A DNA stretch of 64,000 nucleotides from Streptomyces sp. NBC_00569. Its GTDB lineage: Bacteria > Actinomycetota > Actinomycetes > Streptomycetales > Streptomycetaceae. The notes under the pieces were generated by a model. That model saw nothing but the letters and a program-made list of their open reading frames with translations. It made no database searches and was not told where the DNA came from. How positions within the stretch are numbered: position 1 is the stretch's first letter; each line of letters starts with the position of its first letter. The position numbers and the translations under genes are program-made. Positions 53,466 to 62,854 of the stretch are shown in pieces. The DNA lies in NCBI RefSeq assembly GCF_036345255.1, contig NZ_CP107783.1, positions 2,046,001 to 2,110,000 on the forward strand, given 5' to 3'.

Positions 53466-55520
53466 CTACTCCCCAGCAGACGGCTTTGCCGGCGACCTCC
53501 TCCGGGTCGCCATGCGGTCGAGGTGGGTCACCACCCCGGTGTGGAACTTGTTGATTGCTTCGTCGACGCTCCGGATGAATCCGGATTCCGTGTTTCCCCG
53601 TTGCGTGCCCATGCCCTTGTACAGCGACAGCCGGAACCCAGTGATCTTCGCCCCGCCCTTCGGGAGGAGATCACCCGGCTCGGGGCGCAGCCGTTCCAGC
53701 GTTCCCCGCGGTCCTCTCACATCGCCATCAAGAAGAGTCTCGATGTGCAGGTCCGCGGGCGCCTCGGCCAGTTCGCGGACGATGCGCTTGGCCCAGGAGA
53801 GTGGGTAGCCCTGCTCCGGGGGCGAGATGTCGATGGACGTGCGGATCTTGCCGGTGCGCAGGTCGGCGGTGACGGCGAGTACTCCTGGTGTCTGCTCGAT
53901 GCGTAGCTCGGCCTGGAGCTTTCCGTTATGGCAAAATTCGTCGGCCATGCGGGTGCGGCGGGCCACGGCGTCTGTGCCGCGGCGGGCGCGCTGCACGGGG
54001 AGGACCTTTCGTCCCAGTTCGCCTCCCAGGCCCAGCGAGACCTGACGTACCAGACGCTCCCAGCTCTCGACGGCCTCGAGTGCTCGCGGGTCGCCCGGGC
54101 AGAGCGTTTCGTCCTGGATCCCGTTGCGTACGGGCACCCATGCCGGGCCCATGTTGTGGAAGCCGTGACAGCCCGAGTTCTCGTGGAGCAGGTAGTGCAG
54201 CAGCTCCTCCAGGAGCCACGCGTGTGTGGGGTTGCCGACGCCCTCGTGCCGGATCAGCATCTGCGCCTGGTGGGCCACCTCGGCCCAGGACAGATGCCAC
54301 AGGCTCACCTTGTTCTTCCGCCGCCGGTCGATCTTCACCTCGACCAGCGGGCTGCCTTCCAGCGCCACGTCGTTGGAGAGGGTGATGACCGCCTCGTATC
54401 CCCTCCTGGCGGCGATGTCCGAGTAGTCCTGCACCTGCTCGGCCTTGAGCGGATTGCCATTGGTCTTGGTCTCGACGAGTGCCGTCCACAGCTTGCCCGC
54501 TCGCTCCACGCGGATGACACCGTCGGGGCGACGGGGCGATTCTCCGTGGGGCAGCGACACCTCGGTGAAGGTCTCTATACGCCCCGCGGGGGCGCCGAAC
54601 CCGGCAGTGAGCCGCCGGCCGAGTTCCGGCACCTGCGCCATCACAGCCAGCAGGACCGAGGTGGCGCGAGCCTCCCGGTCCCGGTCGCTCTTCAACGCGG
54701 ACACGGGAAAGAGGCGCGCGCCCCTCCAGGACTCGTTCTCCGCAAGGGACTTCTGCGGCGCCCTGGAGACGGTGATCTTCTTCTTCGACGTGCGCGGACG
54801 CACCGGCTTCCTGGCGGGCGCCGCTGCTTCGGGTTCCTGTCGTGTGCCGGGGACGGTCACTGCGATGATGACGTCCGGTACCGAATCCGGCGCGGGCTTC
54901 TGCTGGAGGACGTCAGAGGCCGGGAGCTCCTGGACTGCCTCCTGTGCCTGCGTGGCGTTCGCCGATTCGGCGTCGTCGTCGATGTCTACGCCGTGGTCCC
55001 CCGCCAGGGCTGCGAATCCCGCCTCGTAGCCCTGCCCTACAGCCCGGAATTTCCATTCCTCGCCGCGCCGGTACAGCTCCCCGAAGATCAACGCGCTCAC
55101 GCCACCGGCGTCATCGATCGCGAACCGCAGCAGCGGCTCGCCGGACCCGTCGCTCAACCTCAGCTCGAGGTCCTCGAGTTCGTCGAACCGGGCTGACTCG
55201 TACCGGCTCGCCGCGATGAGGATGGTGGCGACGTCGCTGGGAACTGCCGTCAAGTCGAAACTAATCCGGTCCTCGCTGCCCTCTCCCACGGGCGTTTTAC
55301 CCAGCAGCTGCACGCTCCCGTCCGGCGCACAGGCGTTGTTGTAGAAATAAAAGTCGGTGTCGGTGCGGACCTTGCCGTTCTCGTCCAGCAGGAGCACGGA
55401 GACGTCGGCGTCGCCCTCTCCCGTGGGACTCACCCATCCCAGACTGACGACCACCGAGTCGACGTCGTCTCCGCTCAAGCCCCCCAGCCCGACATTGGCC
55501 CCCTTGACCATCTCGTACAT
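53466..55520 (-). CDS. TerD domain fused to a PD-(D/E)xK nuclease-like domain
   Basis: 684 residues from ATG 55520 (GGGAGGCCGC upstream). Residues 1-180 are a TerD domain: KGANVGLGGLSGDDVDSVVV, SLGWVSPTGEGDADVSVLLL, TDFYFYNNACAPDGSVQL, ISFDLTAVPSDVATI. TerD folds bind calcium and take part in tellurite/phage resistance and stress. A proline/lysine linker (185-265) follows. Residues about 270-430 look like a PD-(D/E)xK nuclease: RPDGVI with Asp333, then ALVETK with Glu350 and Lys352, KAEQVQDYSD. The remaining 250 residues are unassigned and end in a basic tail. Ter modules coupled to restriction-type domains have been proposed as stress-linked defence systems. Confidence 0.78.
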   Translation of the reverse strand: MYEMVKGANVGLGGLSGDDVDSVVVSLGWVSPTGEGDADVSVLLLDENGKVRTDTDFYFYNNACAPDGSVQLLGKTPVGEGSEDRISFDLTAVPSDVATILIAASRYESARFDELEDLELRLSDGSGEPLLRFAIDDAGGVSALIFGELYRRGEEWKFRAVGQGYEAGFAALAGDHGVDIDDDAESANATQAQEAVQELPASDVLQQKPAPDSVPDVIIAVTVPGTRQEPEAAAPARKPVRPRTSKKKITVSRAPQKSLAENESWRGARLFPVSALKSDRDREARATSVLLAVMAQVPELGRRLTAGFGAPAGRIETFTEVSLPHGESPRRPDGVIRVERAGKLWTALVETKTNGNPLKAEQVQDYSDIAARRGYEAVITLSNDVALEGSPLVEVKIDRRRKNKVSLWHLSWAEVAHQAQMLIRHEGVGNPTHAWLLEELLHYLLHENSGCHGFHNMGPAWVPVRNGIQDETLCPGDPRALEAVESWERLVRQVSLGLGGELGRKVLPVQRARRGTDAVARRTRMADEFCHNGKLQAELRIEQTPGVLAVTADLRTGKIRTSIDISPPEQGYPLSWAKRIVRELAEAPADLHIETLLDGDVRGPRGTLERLRPEPGDLLPKGGAKITGFRLSLYKGMGTQRGNTESGFIRSVDEAINKFHTGVVTHLDRMATRRRSPAKPSAGE

Positions 55521-55973
55521 GCGGCCTCCCAACCGATCGCCCAGGTACGAGGAACCCCCCTCACTCACCTCCCCGACACATGCGCGCATACGGTGAGCCT
55601 GGTGTGAAGAAAATGAGTGTATCGGGCAGCAGAGAAGGCTGACCCTCGAATCTCCAGAGCCGGTCGCGCACCTGAAGCCGACTCCCGAAACGCGGCACCT
55701 GCAGTGAGCCGTTCCAACCGGGCGTGTGCGGCCCGGAGTTGGACCGGCACTGCCCGAGACGTGCCCATCCGCGACCCGAAGCGCGCCGTGGGGCCGAGGG
55801 GCCGAGGGGCCGAAAGCGAGCACGCCGCAGAGTACCGAGCCTCGCAAGGCGGTTGCCGGCCCCGTCAAGGACGGACTCGTCGCCGGCACGCCGAAAAAGT
55901 AGCGACGACGTACAACCATCGACGCTCTTCACAGGTCACACACATGTCGTTCACAGAAAGGTTGACCTCACAA
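55521..55973. other. Divergent intergenic region between the TerD fusion and DUF4352 lipoprotein genes
   Basis: No gene supported. It must carry promoters for both divergent genes. An A/T-rich patch (GAAGAAAATGAGTGTATCGG near 55604) is the most promoter-like segment. Confidence 0.35.
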
Positions 55974-56555
55974 ATGAACCGCGCCGCCAAGTCCGTCGCC
56001 GCCCTGCTCCTCGCCGGCTTCCTTCCCCTCACTGCCGCATGCAACGGTGACTCCGACGTCACCACCACTCCGAACAAGAAGAGCGACTCCCAAGAGGGCA
56101 AGCCCGCCGAGAAGCCGGCCGAGGACACCGCCAAGAACGACGCCAAGACCGGCGACACGATCACCCTTAAGGGCATGGACGACGGCAGTCAGCTCGACGT
56201 GACCGTCGTCAAGGTCGTCGACCCCGCCAAGAGCAGCGACGAGTTCACCACCCCCGAGTCGGGCAACCGGTTCATCGGCGTGCAGTTCAAGCTCGTCAAC
56301 TCCGGCACCAAGGCGTACAACGACAGCCCCTCCAACGGGGCTCAGGTCGCCGACAAGGACGGGCAGCAGTTCGACGCAACGTTCGGAGACATCACGGCCG
56401 GTCCGTCCATGTCGTCCAGCGTCAAGCTGGCGCCTGGCGGCAAGGCTCTCGGCTGGATCGTGTTCGAAGCGCCTACTAAGTCGAAGGTCACGCAGGTGCA
56501 GTTCGCGATGGACTCGGGCTTCTCGGACCAGACCGGCCAGTGGAGCATCGGCTGA
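55974..56555 (+). CDS. DUF4352-type lipoprotein
   Basis: 193 residues from ATG 55974 (an upstream ATG at 55944 is possible). The signal AAKSVAALLLAGFLPLTAAC ends in lipobox LTAAC; a lysine/glutamate linker (EGKPAEKPAEDTAKNDAK) leads to the DUF4352 Ig-like domain: ITLKGMDDGSQLDVTVVKVV, NRFIGVQFKLVNSGTKAYND, LAPGGKALGWIVFEAP. Family members are exported and of unknown function, some acting as telokin-like binding domains. A hairpin terminator follows. Confidence 0.85.
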   Translation: MNRAAKSVAALLLAGFLPLTAACNGDSDVTTTPNKKSDSQEGKPAEKPAEDTAKNDAKTGDTITLKGMDDGSQLDVTVVKVVDPAKSSDEFTTPESGNRFIGVQFKLVNSGTKAYNDSPSNGAQVADKDGQQFDATFGDITAGPSMSSSVKLAPGGKALGWIVFEAPTKSKVTQVQFAMDSGFSDQTGQWSIG

Positions 56556-56570
56556 ACCGCCGCTGATCCA

Positions 56571-56606
56571 GGCCCCGCTGCGCTCCCCAGTCGCGGCGGG
56601 GCCTTT
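56571..56606. terminator. Hairpin after the DUF4352 lipoprotein gene
   Basis: GGCCCCGCTGCG and CGCGGCGGGGCC form a stem with one mismatch, 16 bp beyond the stop, followed by TTTCGCG. Confidence 0.75.
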
Positions 56607-56672
56607 CGCGATGCGCATGCCACACCCACGATCCCTGGAGCGGGAAGCAGCACCTTGATTGCCTGCAAGACG

Positions 56673-57530
56673 TTAGCGCTTGATCTCCTTGATCTTGAGC
56701 ATCTGCGTGATGACCTTGTCGAGCTCCGCGTCGTCGAACACCTTCTTCCAGTCGTCGCGGACGATCGACTCGCGGCCGTAGTCCATCGCGATGAGGCAGG
56801 CGTCGGAGAAGGGGTTGGATCCCTTGAGTGTGTTCGCGAGGGCCACCTGCGTGTGGCCGAGGAGCATGGCGCGGGCGGCCTTCTCGGGGACGCCGACGGT
56901 GTGCACTGTCTCGTGGAGCGCTTCGGTGAGGAGTGCGCCGACCATGCAGGCGATGGTCTCGACGAGCGTCGGCTCCAGGACTGCGAGCTGCTTGACGGTC
57001 ACCCAGTGGACGTCGACGACCGGGGCGTACATGACGCGGATGACGGCGTCGGCGAGGGCCTGCTTCTCGGCGTTGCCGCCCTCGTACGCGGCCACGACCT
57101 CCTGCGGTGCGGCGATGCCGCCGAAGGTGTCCTGCCATTCTTCCTTGGTGGTCCGCTCCAGGAAGACGGACGGGTGGCAGGGGTGTGCGCAGGCGTAGTG
57201 CACGTCGTCGCGGGCGAACAGCAGGCCCGCGTAGGCGGCGGCCGGGTCGAGGGTGAGGACGACGGCGCCCGGCTTCATCAGGGGCACCAGCTGCTCGGAG
57301 ACGCTGCCGAGGACGATATCCGGCACCGCCAGGATGACGACGTCGGCCTCCTTGGCCGCGACGTCGGAGTCGGTGAGGTCGCGGCCGAGGGAGCGGATCA
57401 GCTCCTGCCCCTTCTCGGAGGCCTCGCTGAAGAGCACCCGGAAGCCGCTCTCGACCAGATTGTTGGAGACTCGCTGGCCCATCTTGCCGGCGGCCCCGAT
57501 GACAGCGACGGTCTTGTTCTCGGTGGCCAT
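56673..57530 (-). CDS. apnO: Phosphogluconate dehydrogenase-like oxidoreductase, candidate D-apionate oxidoisomerase
   Basis: 285 residues from ATG 57530 (GAGGAG nine bases upstream; ATG 57536 overlaps the previous stop). Rossmann N-terminus KTVAVIGAAGKMGQRVSNNL, then DVVILAVPDIVLGSVSEQLV; an all-helical 6PGDH-type C-terminal domain (HPCHPSVFLERTTKEEWQDT, ALAVLEPTLVETIACMVGAL). This matches the ApnO family, which oxidises and isomerises D-apionate to 3-oxo-isoapionate with NAD. It is the last gene of the operon, next to the OiaC-like gene. The specific substrate is inferred from the gene set; a generic NAD-binding 6PGDH-like protein is the safe call. Confidence 0.72.
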   Translation of the reverse strand: MATENKTVAVIGAAGKMGQRVSNNLVESGFRVLFSEASEKGQELIRSLGRDLTDSDVAAKEADVVILAVPDIVLGSVSEQLVPLMKPGAVVLTLDPAAAYAGLLFARDDVHYACAHPCHPSVFLERTTKEEWQDTFGGIAAPQEVVAAYEGGNAEKQALADAVIRVMYAPVVDVHWVTVKQLAVLEPTLVETIACMVGALLTEALHETVHTVGVPEKAARAMLLGHTQVALANTLKGSNPFSDACLIAMDYGRESIVRDDWKKVFDDAELDKVITQMLKIKEIKR

Positions 57531-57532
57531 GG

Positions 57533-58363
57533 TCATTCGCTCCTCAAGAGGGTTGTGCTCGAAACGGTGTTGCTCAGCAGGGTGCTGATGCTGTGCTGCG
57601 TCCACTGGTGTTCGAGCCGGGCGGTGGCGTCGAAGCCCTCGTCCTGCCACGGGAGCCAGTGCTCCACGATCTGGTTGATGCCGCGCTCAAGCGGCCGGAC
57701 TGCGGCGATCATGGCGTCGTAGTCGAGGAGGCCGGTGCCCAGCGGGCAACCGGCGTAGGTGAAGCCGACCCAGCCGTCGCGGCGGGTGAAGGCGAAGTCC
57801 TTGACGTGGATGTTCACCACGTAGGGGGCGGTCGCATCGATGACGTCGACGGGGCGTTCCAGGCGGGCGACGCTGTTGCCGGGGTCGAGGACGATACCGA
57901 GGCGGTCGCTGTCGACGCCCTTGACCACAGCGAGGAGGTCGTCGGTGGAGACCTGTTCATAGGTCTCCAGGCCGAGGGTCACCCCCGACTCCTCGTAACC
58001 GGGCAGCGCCTGTCGCATCAGGGCAACGGCCTCGTCGACGCCCGGCCGGTGGTCGATGGTGTTCATCATCGATCGGACGAGCGTGACGTCCAACTGCGCC
58101 GCGATGTCGAGGTACTTGGCCAGGCACTCGGGGCGCACGCCGCGTGTGCCGAGTTCCAGGCACAGGCCCAGGTCCCGTGCGGCGTCCCGGATGTCGGCCA
58201 GGTGCGCGTGGTCGTACGACTCGATGGCCGGGTAGTCGCAGATCTGGAAGAGCTCGCCGCCCTGCTCCTTGGTGTCGACGAGCATGTCGAGCAGGGACAG
58301 CGGTTTGGGCGCGCGCTGCGAGATCCGCCAGAAGTAGGCGTAGGTGCTGATGCCGTACGCCAT
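57533..58363 (-). CDS. oiaC: Sugar phosphate isomerase/epimerase family TIM barrel, candidate 3-oxo-isoapionate decarboxylase
   Basis: 276 residues from ATG 58363, overlapping the preceding stop (ATGA). AP-endonuclease-2/xylose-isomerase-like barrel with metal ligands in order: LGLETYEQVSTDDLLAVV (Glu), GIVLDPGNSVARLERPVD (Asp), VVNIHVKDFAF (His), and IVEHWLPWQ (Glu). The N-terminus MAYGISTYAYFWRI is typical. OiaC of D-apionate pathways belongs to this superfamily and yields L-erythrulose, exactly the substrate of the kinase encoded upstream in the operon. Epimerase activity on another sugar cannot be excluded. Confidence 0.72.
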   Translation of the reverse strand: MAYGISTYAYFWRISQRAPKPLSLLDMLVDTKEQGGELFQICDYPAIESYDHAHLADIRDAARDLGLCLELGTRGVRPECLAKYLDIAAQLDVTLVRSMMNTIDHRPGVDEAVALMRQALPGYEESGVTLGLETYEQVSTDDLLAVVKGVDSDRLGIVLDPGNSVARLERPVDVIDATAPYVVNIHVKDFAFTRRDGWVGFTYAGCPLGTGLLDYDAMIAAVRPLERGINQIVEHWLPWQDEGFDATARLEHQWTQHSISTLLSNTVSSTTLLRSE

Positions 58364-59133
58364 CACGCCACCGCCGTCCGGGAGGCCGGGGCCTCGATCT
58401 CGTCGAGGATCCGCCCTACGGCCGCCGGGTCGTGGGCGAAGCGGCCCAGGAAGAGGCCACCGACCGAGCCGCCGAGGCGGCTGAGCAGTCCGGGGCCTGC
58501 ACTCCCGCCGTAGATGACGGTCGAACCGGCGTGCTGAGGACGGGTGTTGAGCCACTCCCCCAGCGCCGCGCACACCGTCGTGATGTGTTCGGCCGATGCG
58601 GGCTCGGGCGCCCCGATGGCCCACTGGGGTTCGTACGCGAGGACGACCTTGCCGTGCACGCCGTACAGCAGGCGCGCGGCCTCCGCGAGAGTGCGGCGGG
58701 CTGCCTCCTCCGGCTCGACCGGGTCGAGTTCGCCGACGCACAGGACCGGGGTGAGTCCGTTGCGCAGGGCGGCCCCGGTCTTCGCGGCGACGACGGTGTC
58801 TCCCTCGCCGTAGAGGCGGCGGCGCTCGGCGTGGCCGACCTCGGCATAGCGGCAGCCGATCTCCTTCAGGTACGGCCCGGAGACCTCGCCGGTGTAGGCG
58901 CCGACGTCCTCCGTGGCGATGTCCTGCGCACCGATGTCGACGCCGCTGCGCGCGAGGATCCCGGCCACGGGCACGATCGCCGGGAAGGCGGGGAGCACGA
59001 ACAGGCGGGCCGCGCCACTGGCGACAGCGGGGTGACGGTCGGCCAACTGGACTATTTTGCGGGCCCAGTTGAGGGTTTCGTGGTGGCCGAAGTACATTTT
59101 CAGGCTCACCCCGAGCAGGACGGGGGCAGTCAT
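58363..59133 (-). CDS. lerI: Triose-phosphate isomerase family enzyme, candidate L-erythrulose-1-phosphate isomerase
   Basis: 256 residues from ATG 59133, overlapping the RpiB stop. TIM motifs: VSLKMYFGHHETLNW in place of the usual N-x-K, catalytic His in IGCRYAEVGHAERRRLYGEG, catalytic Glu in VVLAYEPQWAIGAPEPASAE, and the phosphate loop IYGGSAGPGL. Differences from glycolytic TPI (S-L-K-M-Y instead of G-N-W-K) fit the EryH/LerI branch, which interconverts L-erythrulose 1-phosphate and D-erythrulose 4-phosphate. Confidence 0.78.
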   Translation of the reverse strand: MTAPVLLGVSLKMYFGHHETLNWARKIVQLADRHPAVASGAARLFVLPAFPAIVPVAGILARSGVDIGAQDIATEDVGAYTGEVSGPYLKEIGCRYAEVGHAERRRLYGEGDTVVAAKTGAALRNGLTPVLCVGELDPVEPEEAARRTLAEAARLLYGVHGKVVLAYEPQWAIGAPEPASAEHITTVCAALGEWLNTRPQHAGSTVIYGGSAGPGLLSRLGGSVGGLFLGRFAHDPAAVGRILDEIEAPASRTAVA

Positions 59134-59606
59134 CACGCGGCCTCGGGCTCGTTCTCGTAGTCGCTCATCAGCCGGACCTTCGCCGCGGAGGGCGAGGAGT
59201 CGTCGAAGCGGTAGGTGAGCCACTCGGCGGCGAGGCGGCGGGCCAGTTCCAGGCCGATGACACGCTGCCCGAAGGTGAGCACCTGGGCGTTGTTGGAGAG
59301 GATCGCGCGTTCCACGGAGAAGGAGTCGTGGGCGGTGACGGCTCGGATCCCCTTGACCTTGTTCGCGGCGATCGCCACACCGAGGCCGGTGCCGCAGACG
59401 AGTAGCGCCCGGTCGGCGTCGCCACGCGCCACCGTCTCGGCGGCGGCGATGGCGATCGCCGGGTAGGCGGTGTGCCCGTCGGCGTCCACGCCCATGTCGG
59501 TGACGGAGGCGACCAGGCCGCTCGCCTGGAGGTCAGCCTTGAGGGCCTCCTTGTACTGGTATCCGGCGTCGTCGCAGCCGACGACGATCCGCAGTTTCTC
59601 GCTCAT
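59133..59606 (-). CDS. rpiB: RpiB/LacA-type isomerase, candidate D-erythrulose-4-phosphate isomerase
   Basis: 157 residues, usual RpiB length. It shows [20 protein letters not shown], the anion-binding [20 protein letters not shown] and [20 protein letters not shown] with its catalytic-type residues. The canonical G-S-D-H-A-G is G-C-D-D-A-G here, as in EryI/DerI-type enzymes that make D-erythrose 4-phosphate from D-erythrulose 4-phosphate. It starts 21 bp after the kinase stop. Confidence 0.82.
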   Translation of the reverse strand: MSEKLRIVVGCDDAGYQYKEALKADLQASGLVASVTDMGVDADGHTAYPAIAIAAAETVARGDADRALLVCGTGLGVAIAANKVKGIRAVTAHDSFSVERAILSNNAQVLTFGQRVIGLELARRLAAEWLTYRFDDSSPSAAKVRLMSDYENEPEAA

Positions 59607-59627
59607 GTTGCTTGTCCTTAAAGGGAG

Positions 59628-61358
59628 TTACTGACAGGTGGTCAGCGCGCCGTGGACGGCGCGGACGATCAGGGCGAGGGAGTGGGCACCCGCGTCAGGG
59701 GTGCCGAGGGACTTCTCGGCGTGTGGCCGAGCGCGGCCCATGCGCGGGACGAGCCGGGCGGTGTCGCGGGCTGCCTGCTCGGCGACGTCCGCAGCGCGAG
59801 CCCAGGCTGCGATCAACTCGGCAGCTTCTTCAACCTGTTGACTGAGTGTGTCGGCGAACGGGACGAGGACGTCGACCATGGTCTTGTCGCCGACCTCGGC
59901 GCCGCCGGTCCTGCGGACGGCGTCGGATGCCTGCCGGACTCCATGGGCGACGGTCGCCGGGGTCGGCCGTTCGGTGTCGCCGAGCGCGTCGGCGACCGCG
60001 CTCAGGATGATGCCCCACAGGGCTCCGGACGTGCCGCCGGCACGGTCGGCCCACGCGTCACCGGCAGCCATCAGCAGCGACTGGGCGCCCGCACCCAACT
60101 CCTGGGCGCGCAAGGCGGCTTCGTAGGCCGCGGCGGATCCTCGCTGCATGCCGATTCCGTGGTCTCCGTCACCCGCGACGGCGTCGATGCGGCCCAGTTC
60201 GTCGGCGTGCGTGTCGATGGTCTTCTTGATGCGGCCGAGCGCGTCGAGCGCGGTGGCGGCGGCTTTGCGCGACTCGTCGTTCGCGACGTACGGCTCCGGC
60301 TCGCTCCCGGTCTCGTACGCGGCCTCCTCCTCGGCGGCGGCCGCCTGGGGCACGTTGCCCTTGCGGTAGGCGGGGGCGTCGGCGGGCGCGGTCCACAGTG
60401 CTTCGAGGGTGTCGTCGAGCCAGGTCAGGGTGAGGGAGATGCCCGCCATGTCGAAGCTGGTGACGAGTTCGCCGACCTCGGGGTCGACGGTGTGCACGCC
60501 GGCGTCCGCGAGGAGCTGGGCCACGCGCCGGTAGACGACGAAGAGTTCCTCGTACTTGACCGAGCCGAGCCCGTTGAGGATCACGGCGGCGCGCTGCCCG
60601 TGCGGCCCGGCGACACCTTCCGGGAGTTCCTTCAGGAGGGTGGAGACGAGGAGTTCGGCGGCCTCGTCGGCTGTGGGCACGGCCGCTTCGCCGATGCCGG
60701 GTTCGCCGTGGATGCCGAGGCCGACGGCCATCCGGTCCTTGGGGACTGTGAACAGCGGGTGGTCAGCGCCGGGCAGCGTGCAGCCGGAGAAGGCGATGCC
60801 GAAGGAGCGGGTGCGGGCGTTGGCGTGCGCGGCGACGCGGGCCACCTCGTCGAGCGGCAGGCCCTGTTCCGCGGCGGCCGCCACGGCCTTGAAGACGGGG
60901 AGGTCGCCCGCGATGCCGCGGCGCTTGTGGGCCTCGTCGGGCGTGGCGCTGGACAGGTCGTCAGTGACGGCGAAGGTGCGGGTGGCTATGCCCTCGGCGT
61001 TCAGTCGCTCGGCGGCCTGCCCGAAGTGCAGGACGTCGCCCGCGTAGTTGCCGTACAGGAGGAGGACTCCGCCGCCGGCGTGCGCGGCGCGTGCGACGGT
61101 GCGTATCTGCTGGGCGGACGGCGAGGCGAAGACGTTACCGACGGCGGCGCCGTGCGCGAGGCCCTGGCCGACCAGGCCGGAGAAGGCCGGGTAGTGGCCC
61201 GAGCCGCCGCCTATGACGACGGCCACCTGGCCCTCAGTCTTGGCGGTGGCTCGCACCACGCCTCCGGGGACCGGCCGCACCCAGCGGTGGTGGGCGGCTG
61301 CGAACCCTTCGAGCGCTTCGTCGGCGAAGGCGGCGGGGTCGTTGTACAGGCGGGTCAT
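59628..61358 (-). CDS. lerK: Dihydroxyacetone kinase family (DhaK-DhaL fusion), candidate L-erythrulose kinase
   Basis: 576 residues from ATG 61358 (ATGA overlap with the transporter stop). DhaK domain about 1-330 with VVIGGGSGHYPAFSGLVGQG (canonical kinases have G-G-G-S-G-H-E-P), GGVLLLYGNYAGDVLHFGQA and VGLGIHGEPGIGEAAVP. A linker rich in Ala/Glu leads to the DhaL domain (about 380-570) with RIDAVAGDGDHGIGMQRG and ADRAGGTSGALWG, which binds ATP-Mg. The substituted G-H-Y-P-A-F loop is consistent with a tetrulose rather than dihydroxyacetone substrate. Product would be L-erythrulose 1-phosphate. Confidence 0.8.
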   Translation of the reverse strand: MTRLYNDPAAFADEALEGFAAAHHRWVRPVPGGVVRATAKTEGQVAVVIGGGSGHYPAFSGLVGQGLAHGAAVGNVFASPSAQQIRTVARAAHAGGGVLLLYGNYAGDVLHFGQAAERLNAEGIATRTFAVTDDLSSATPDEAHKRRGIAGDLPVFKAVAAAAEQGLPLDEVARVAAHANARTRSFGIAFSGCTLPGADHPLFTVPKDRMAVGLGIHGEPGIGEAAVPTADEAAELLVSTLLKELPEGVAGPHGQRAAVILNGLGSVKYEELFVVYRRVAQLLADAGVHTVDPEVGELVTSFDMAGISLTLTWLDDTLEALWTAPADAPAYRKGNVPQAAAAEEEAAYETGSEPEPYVANDESRKAAATALDALGRIKKTIDTHADELGRIDAVAGDGDHGIGMQRGSAAAYEAALRAQELGAGAQSLLMAAGDAWADRAGGTSGALWGIILSAVADALGDTERPTPATVAHGVRQASDAVRRTGGAEVGDKTMVDVLVPFADTLSQQVEEAAELIAAWARAADVAEQAARDTARLVPRMGRARPHAEKSLGTPDAGAHSLALIVRAVHGALTTCQ

Positions 61359-62731
61359 CGCTGGCTCTCCGCGGGTGCTGACGGGGCGGACGGGGACGAG
61401 GAGGTGCGGGAGGCGAGCCAGATCATCAGGGCGGCGGACAGCAGCATGAAGATGCCTACGAGGTAGAGCGGCAGGTAGTAGCTGCCGGTCCAGTCCTTGA
61501 GCCAGCCGGTGATGTAGCTGGACGCGAACCCGGCGACGTTGCCCGCCGTGTTGATCAGGGCGATTCCCGCCGCGGCGGCCGCGCCGGTCAAAAAGCGCGA
61601 GGGCACCGCCCAGAACACCGGAAGTGCGGCGAAGATGGCGCAGGCGGTGACCGTGATGACGGCCACGGTGGCCGCGGGTGAGCCCATGTAGAGGGCCAGC
61701 GGGATCGAGAGGCCGCCGATGACCGCGGGCCCCGCGACATGCCAGGTGCGGGTGCCGTGCCGGGTGGCGTGGCGGGTCCAGAAGAAGAGGACGATGGTGG
61801 CCGGCAGGTACGGGATCGCGGTGATCCAGGCCTTGTCCATCACGCTGAACGTGGTGTCGTACTGATCCTGGAAGCCGTTGATGATCGTCGGCAGGAAGAA
61901 CGCAAGCGCGTACAGGCCGTAGACAAAACCGAAGTAGACGACGGCGAGGATCCAGACGCGGCCGTTGGTGAAGGCGGTCTTCAGGTCGCCCTTGGCGTGC
62001 CGGCCCTCGTGGCCGGACTTCTCGGCGTTCTCGGCGGCCAGTTCCTTGGTCAGCCAGTCCCGCTCGTCGCTCGTCAGCCACTTCGCGTCGGCAGGGCGGT
62101 CGATCAGGTAGAACCAGGCGATGACGCCCAGCAGGATCGCCGGGATCGACACGAACAGGAACATCACGCGCCAGCCCTCGAGGCCGAAGAGGCCGTGGTG
62201 GCCGACCAGCCAGCCCGCGAGCGGGGCGCCGAACACCGTGGTCAGCGGCTGGGCGAGATAGAAGAGACCCAGGATCTTGGTGCGGTGGCGGCTGGGCACC
62301 CACTGGCTCAGGAAGAGGATCGCGCCGGGGAAGAACCCGGCCTCCGCGACACCCAGCAGGAAGCGCAGCGTATAGAGCTGGCCGCTGCTGTCCACCCAGG
62401 TGAAGAGCAGCGAGACGATGCCCCAGCTCACCATGATCCGGGCCAGCCAGCGGCGGGCACCGAAGCGGTGCAGGGCCATGTTGCTGGGGACCTCGAGCAC
62501 GATGTAGCCGAGGAAGAAGATCCCGGAGGCGAAGCCGAACTGGGCGGCGGTCAGCGTCAGGTCCTGGCCCATGCCGTTGGGTTCGGCGAACGACACCGCC
62601 GTCCGGTCCAGATAGTTCACGAAGAACATCAGGGCCACGAATGGCACGAGGCGGATCGAGATCTTCTTGATCGCCGACGCTTCGACGGCTGGTTTTGTCT
62701 CCGTCACGGGCGGCGCGGTGCTGGCAGGCAT
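61355..62731 (-). CDS. MFS transporter, anion:cation symporter (ACS) family
   Basis: 458 residues. Twelve hydrophobic helices; N-terminus LVPFVALMFFVNYLDRTAVS with the ACS-family Y-L-D-R, FGFASGIFFLGYIVLEVPSN and RFLLGVAEAGFFPGAILFLS. ACS members carry organic anions such as tartrate, phthalate, galactarate and related sugar acids, so uptake of apionate (or a tetronate) with H+ fits. It is the first gene of the operon and overlaps the kinase start. Confidence 0.9.
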   Translation of the reverse strand: MPASTAPPVTETKPAVEASAIKKISIRLVPFVALMFFVNYLDRTAVSFAEPNGMGQDLTLTAAQFGFASGIFFLGYIVLEVPSNMALHRFGARRWLARIMVSWGIVSLLFTWVDSSGQLYTLRFLLGVAEAGFFPGAILFLSQWVPSRHRTKILGLFYLAQPLTTVFGAPLAGWLVGHHGLFGLEGWRVMFLFVSIPAILLGVIAWFYLIDRPADAKWLTSDERDWLTKELAAENAEKSGHEGRHAKGDLKTAFTNGRVWILAVVYFGFVYGLYALAFFLPTIINGFQDQYDTTFSVMDKAWITAIPYLPATIVLFFWTRHATRHGTRTWHVAGPAVIGGLSIPLALYMGSPAATVAVITVTACAIFAALPVFWAVPSRFLTGAAAAAGIALINTAGNVAGFASSYITGWLKDWTGSYYLPLYLVGIFMLLSAALMIWLASRTSSSPSAPSAPAESQR

Positions 62732-62854
62732 GGCGACTCCTCGGCTCGCCGGACAGCCCTGTCCGGACTTGGGTCACTCTCGGCGCGAGGGGTGCAACAG
62801 CTCACTGAGCACGCCGCACGGGCCGATCTGCGTGTCACGCTATGCCCGATTCCC

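Noticed and set aside
59628..62777. 1049-codon kinase-transporter reading as one fusion protein
   Set aside because: The upstream part is an off-frame reading of the MFS gene; the kinase has its own ATG in an ATGA overlap at 61358.
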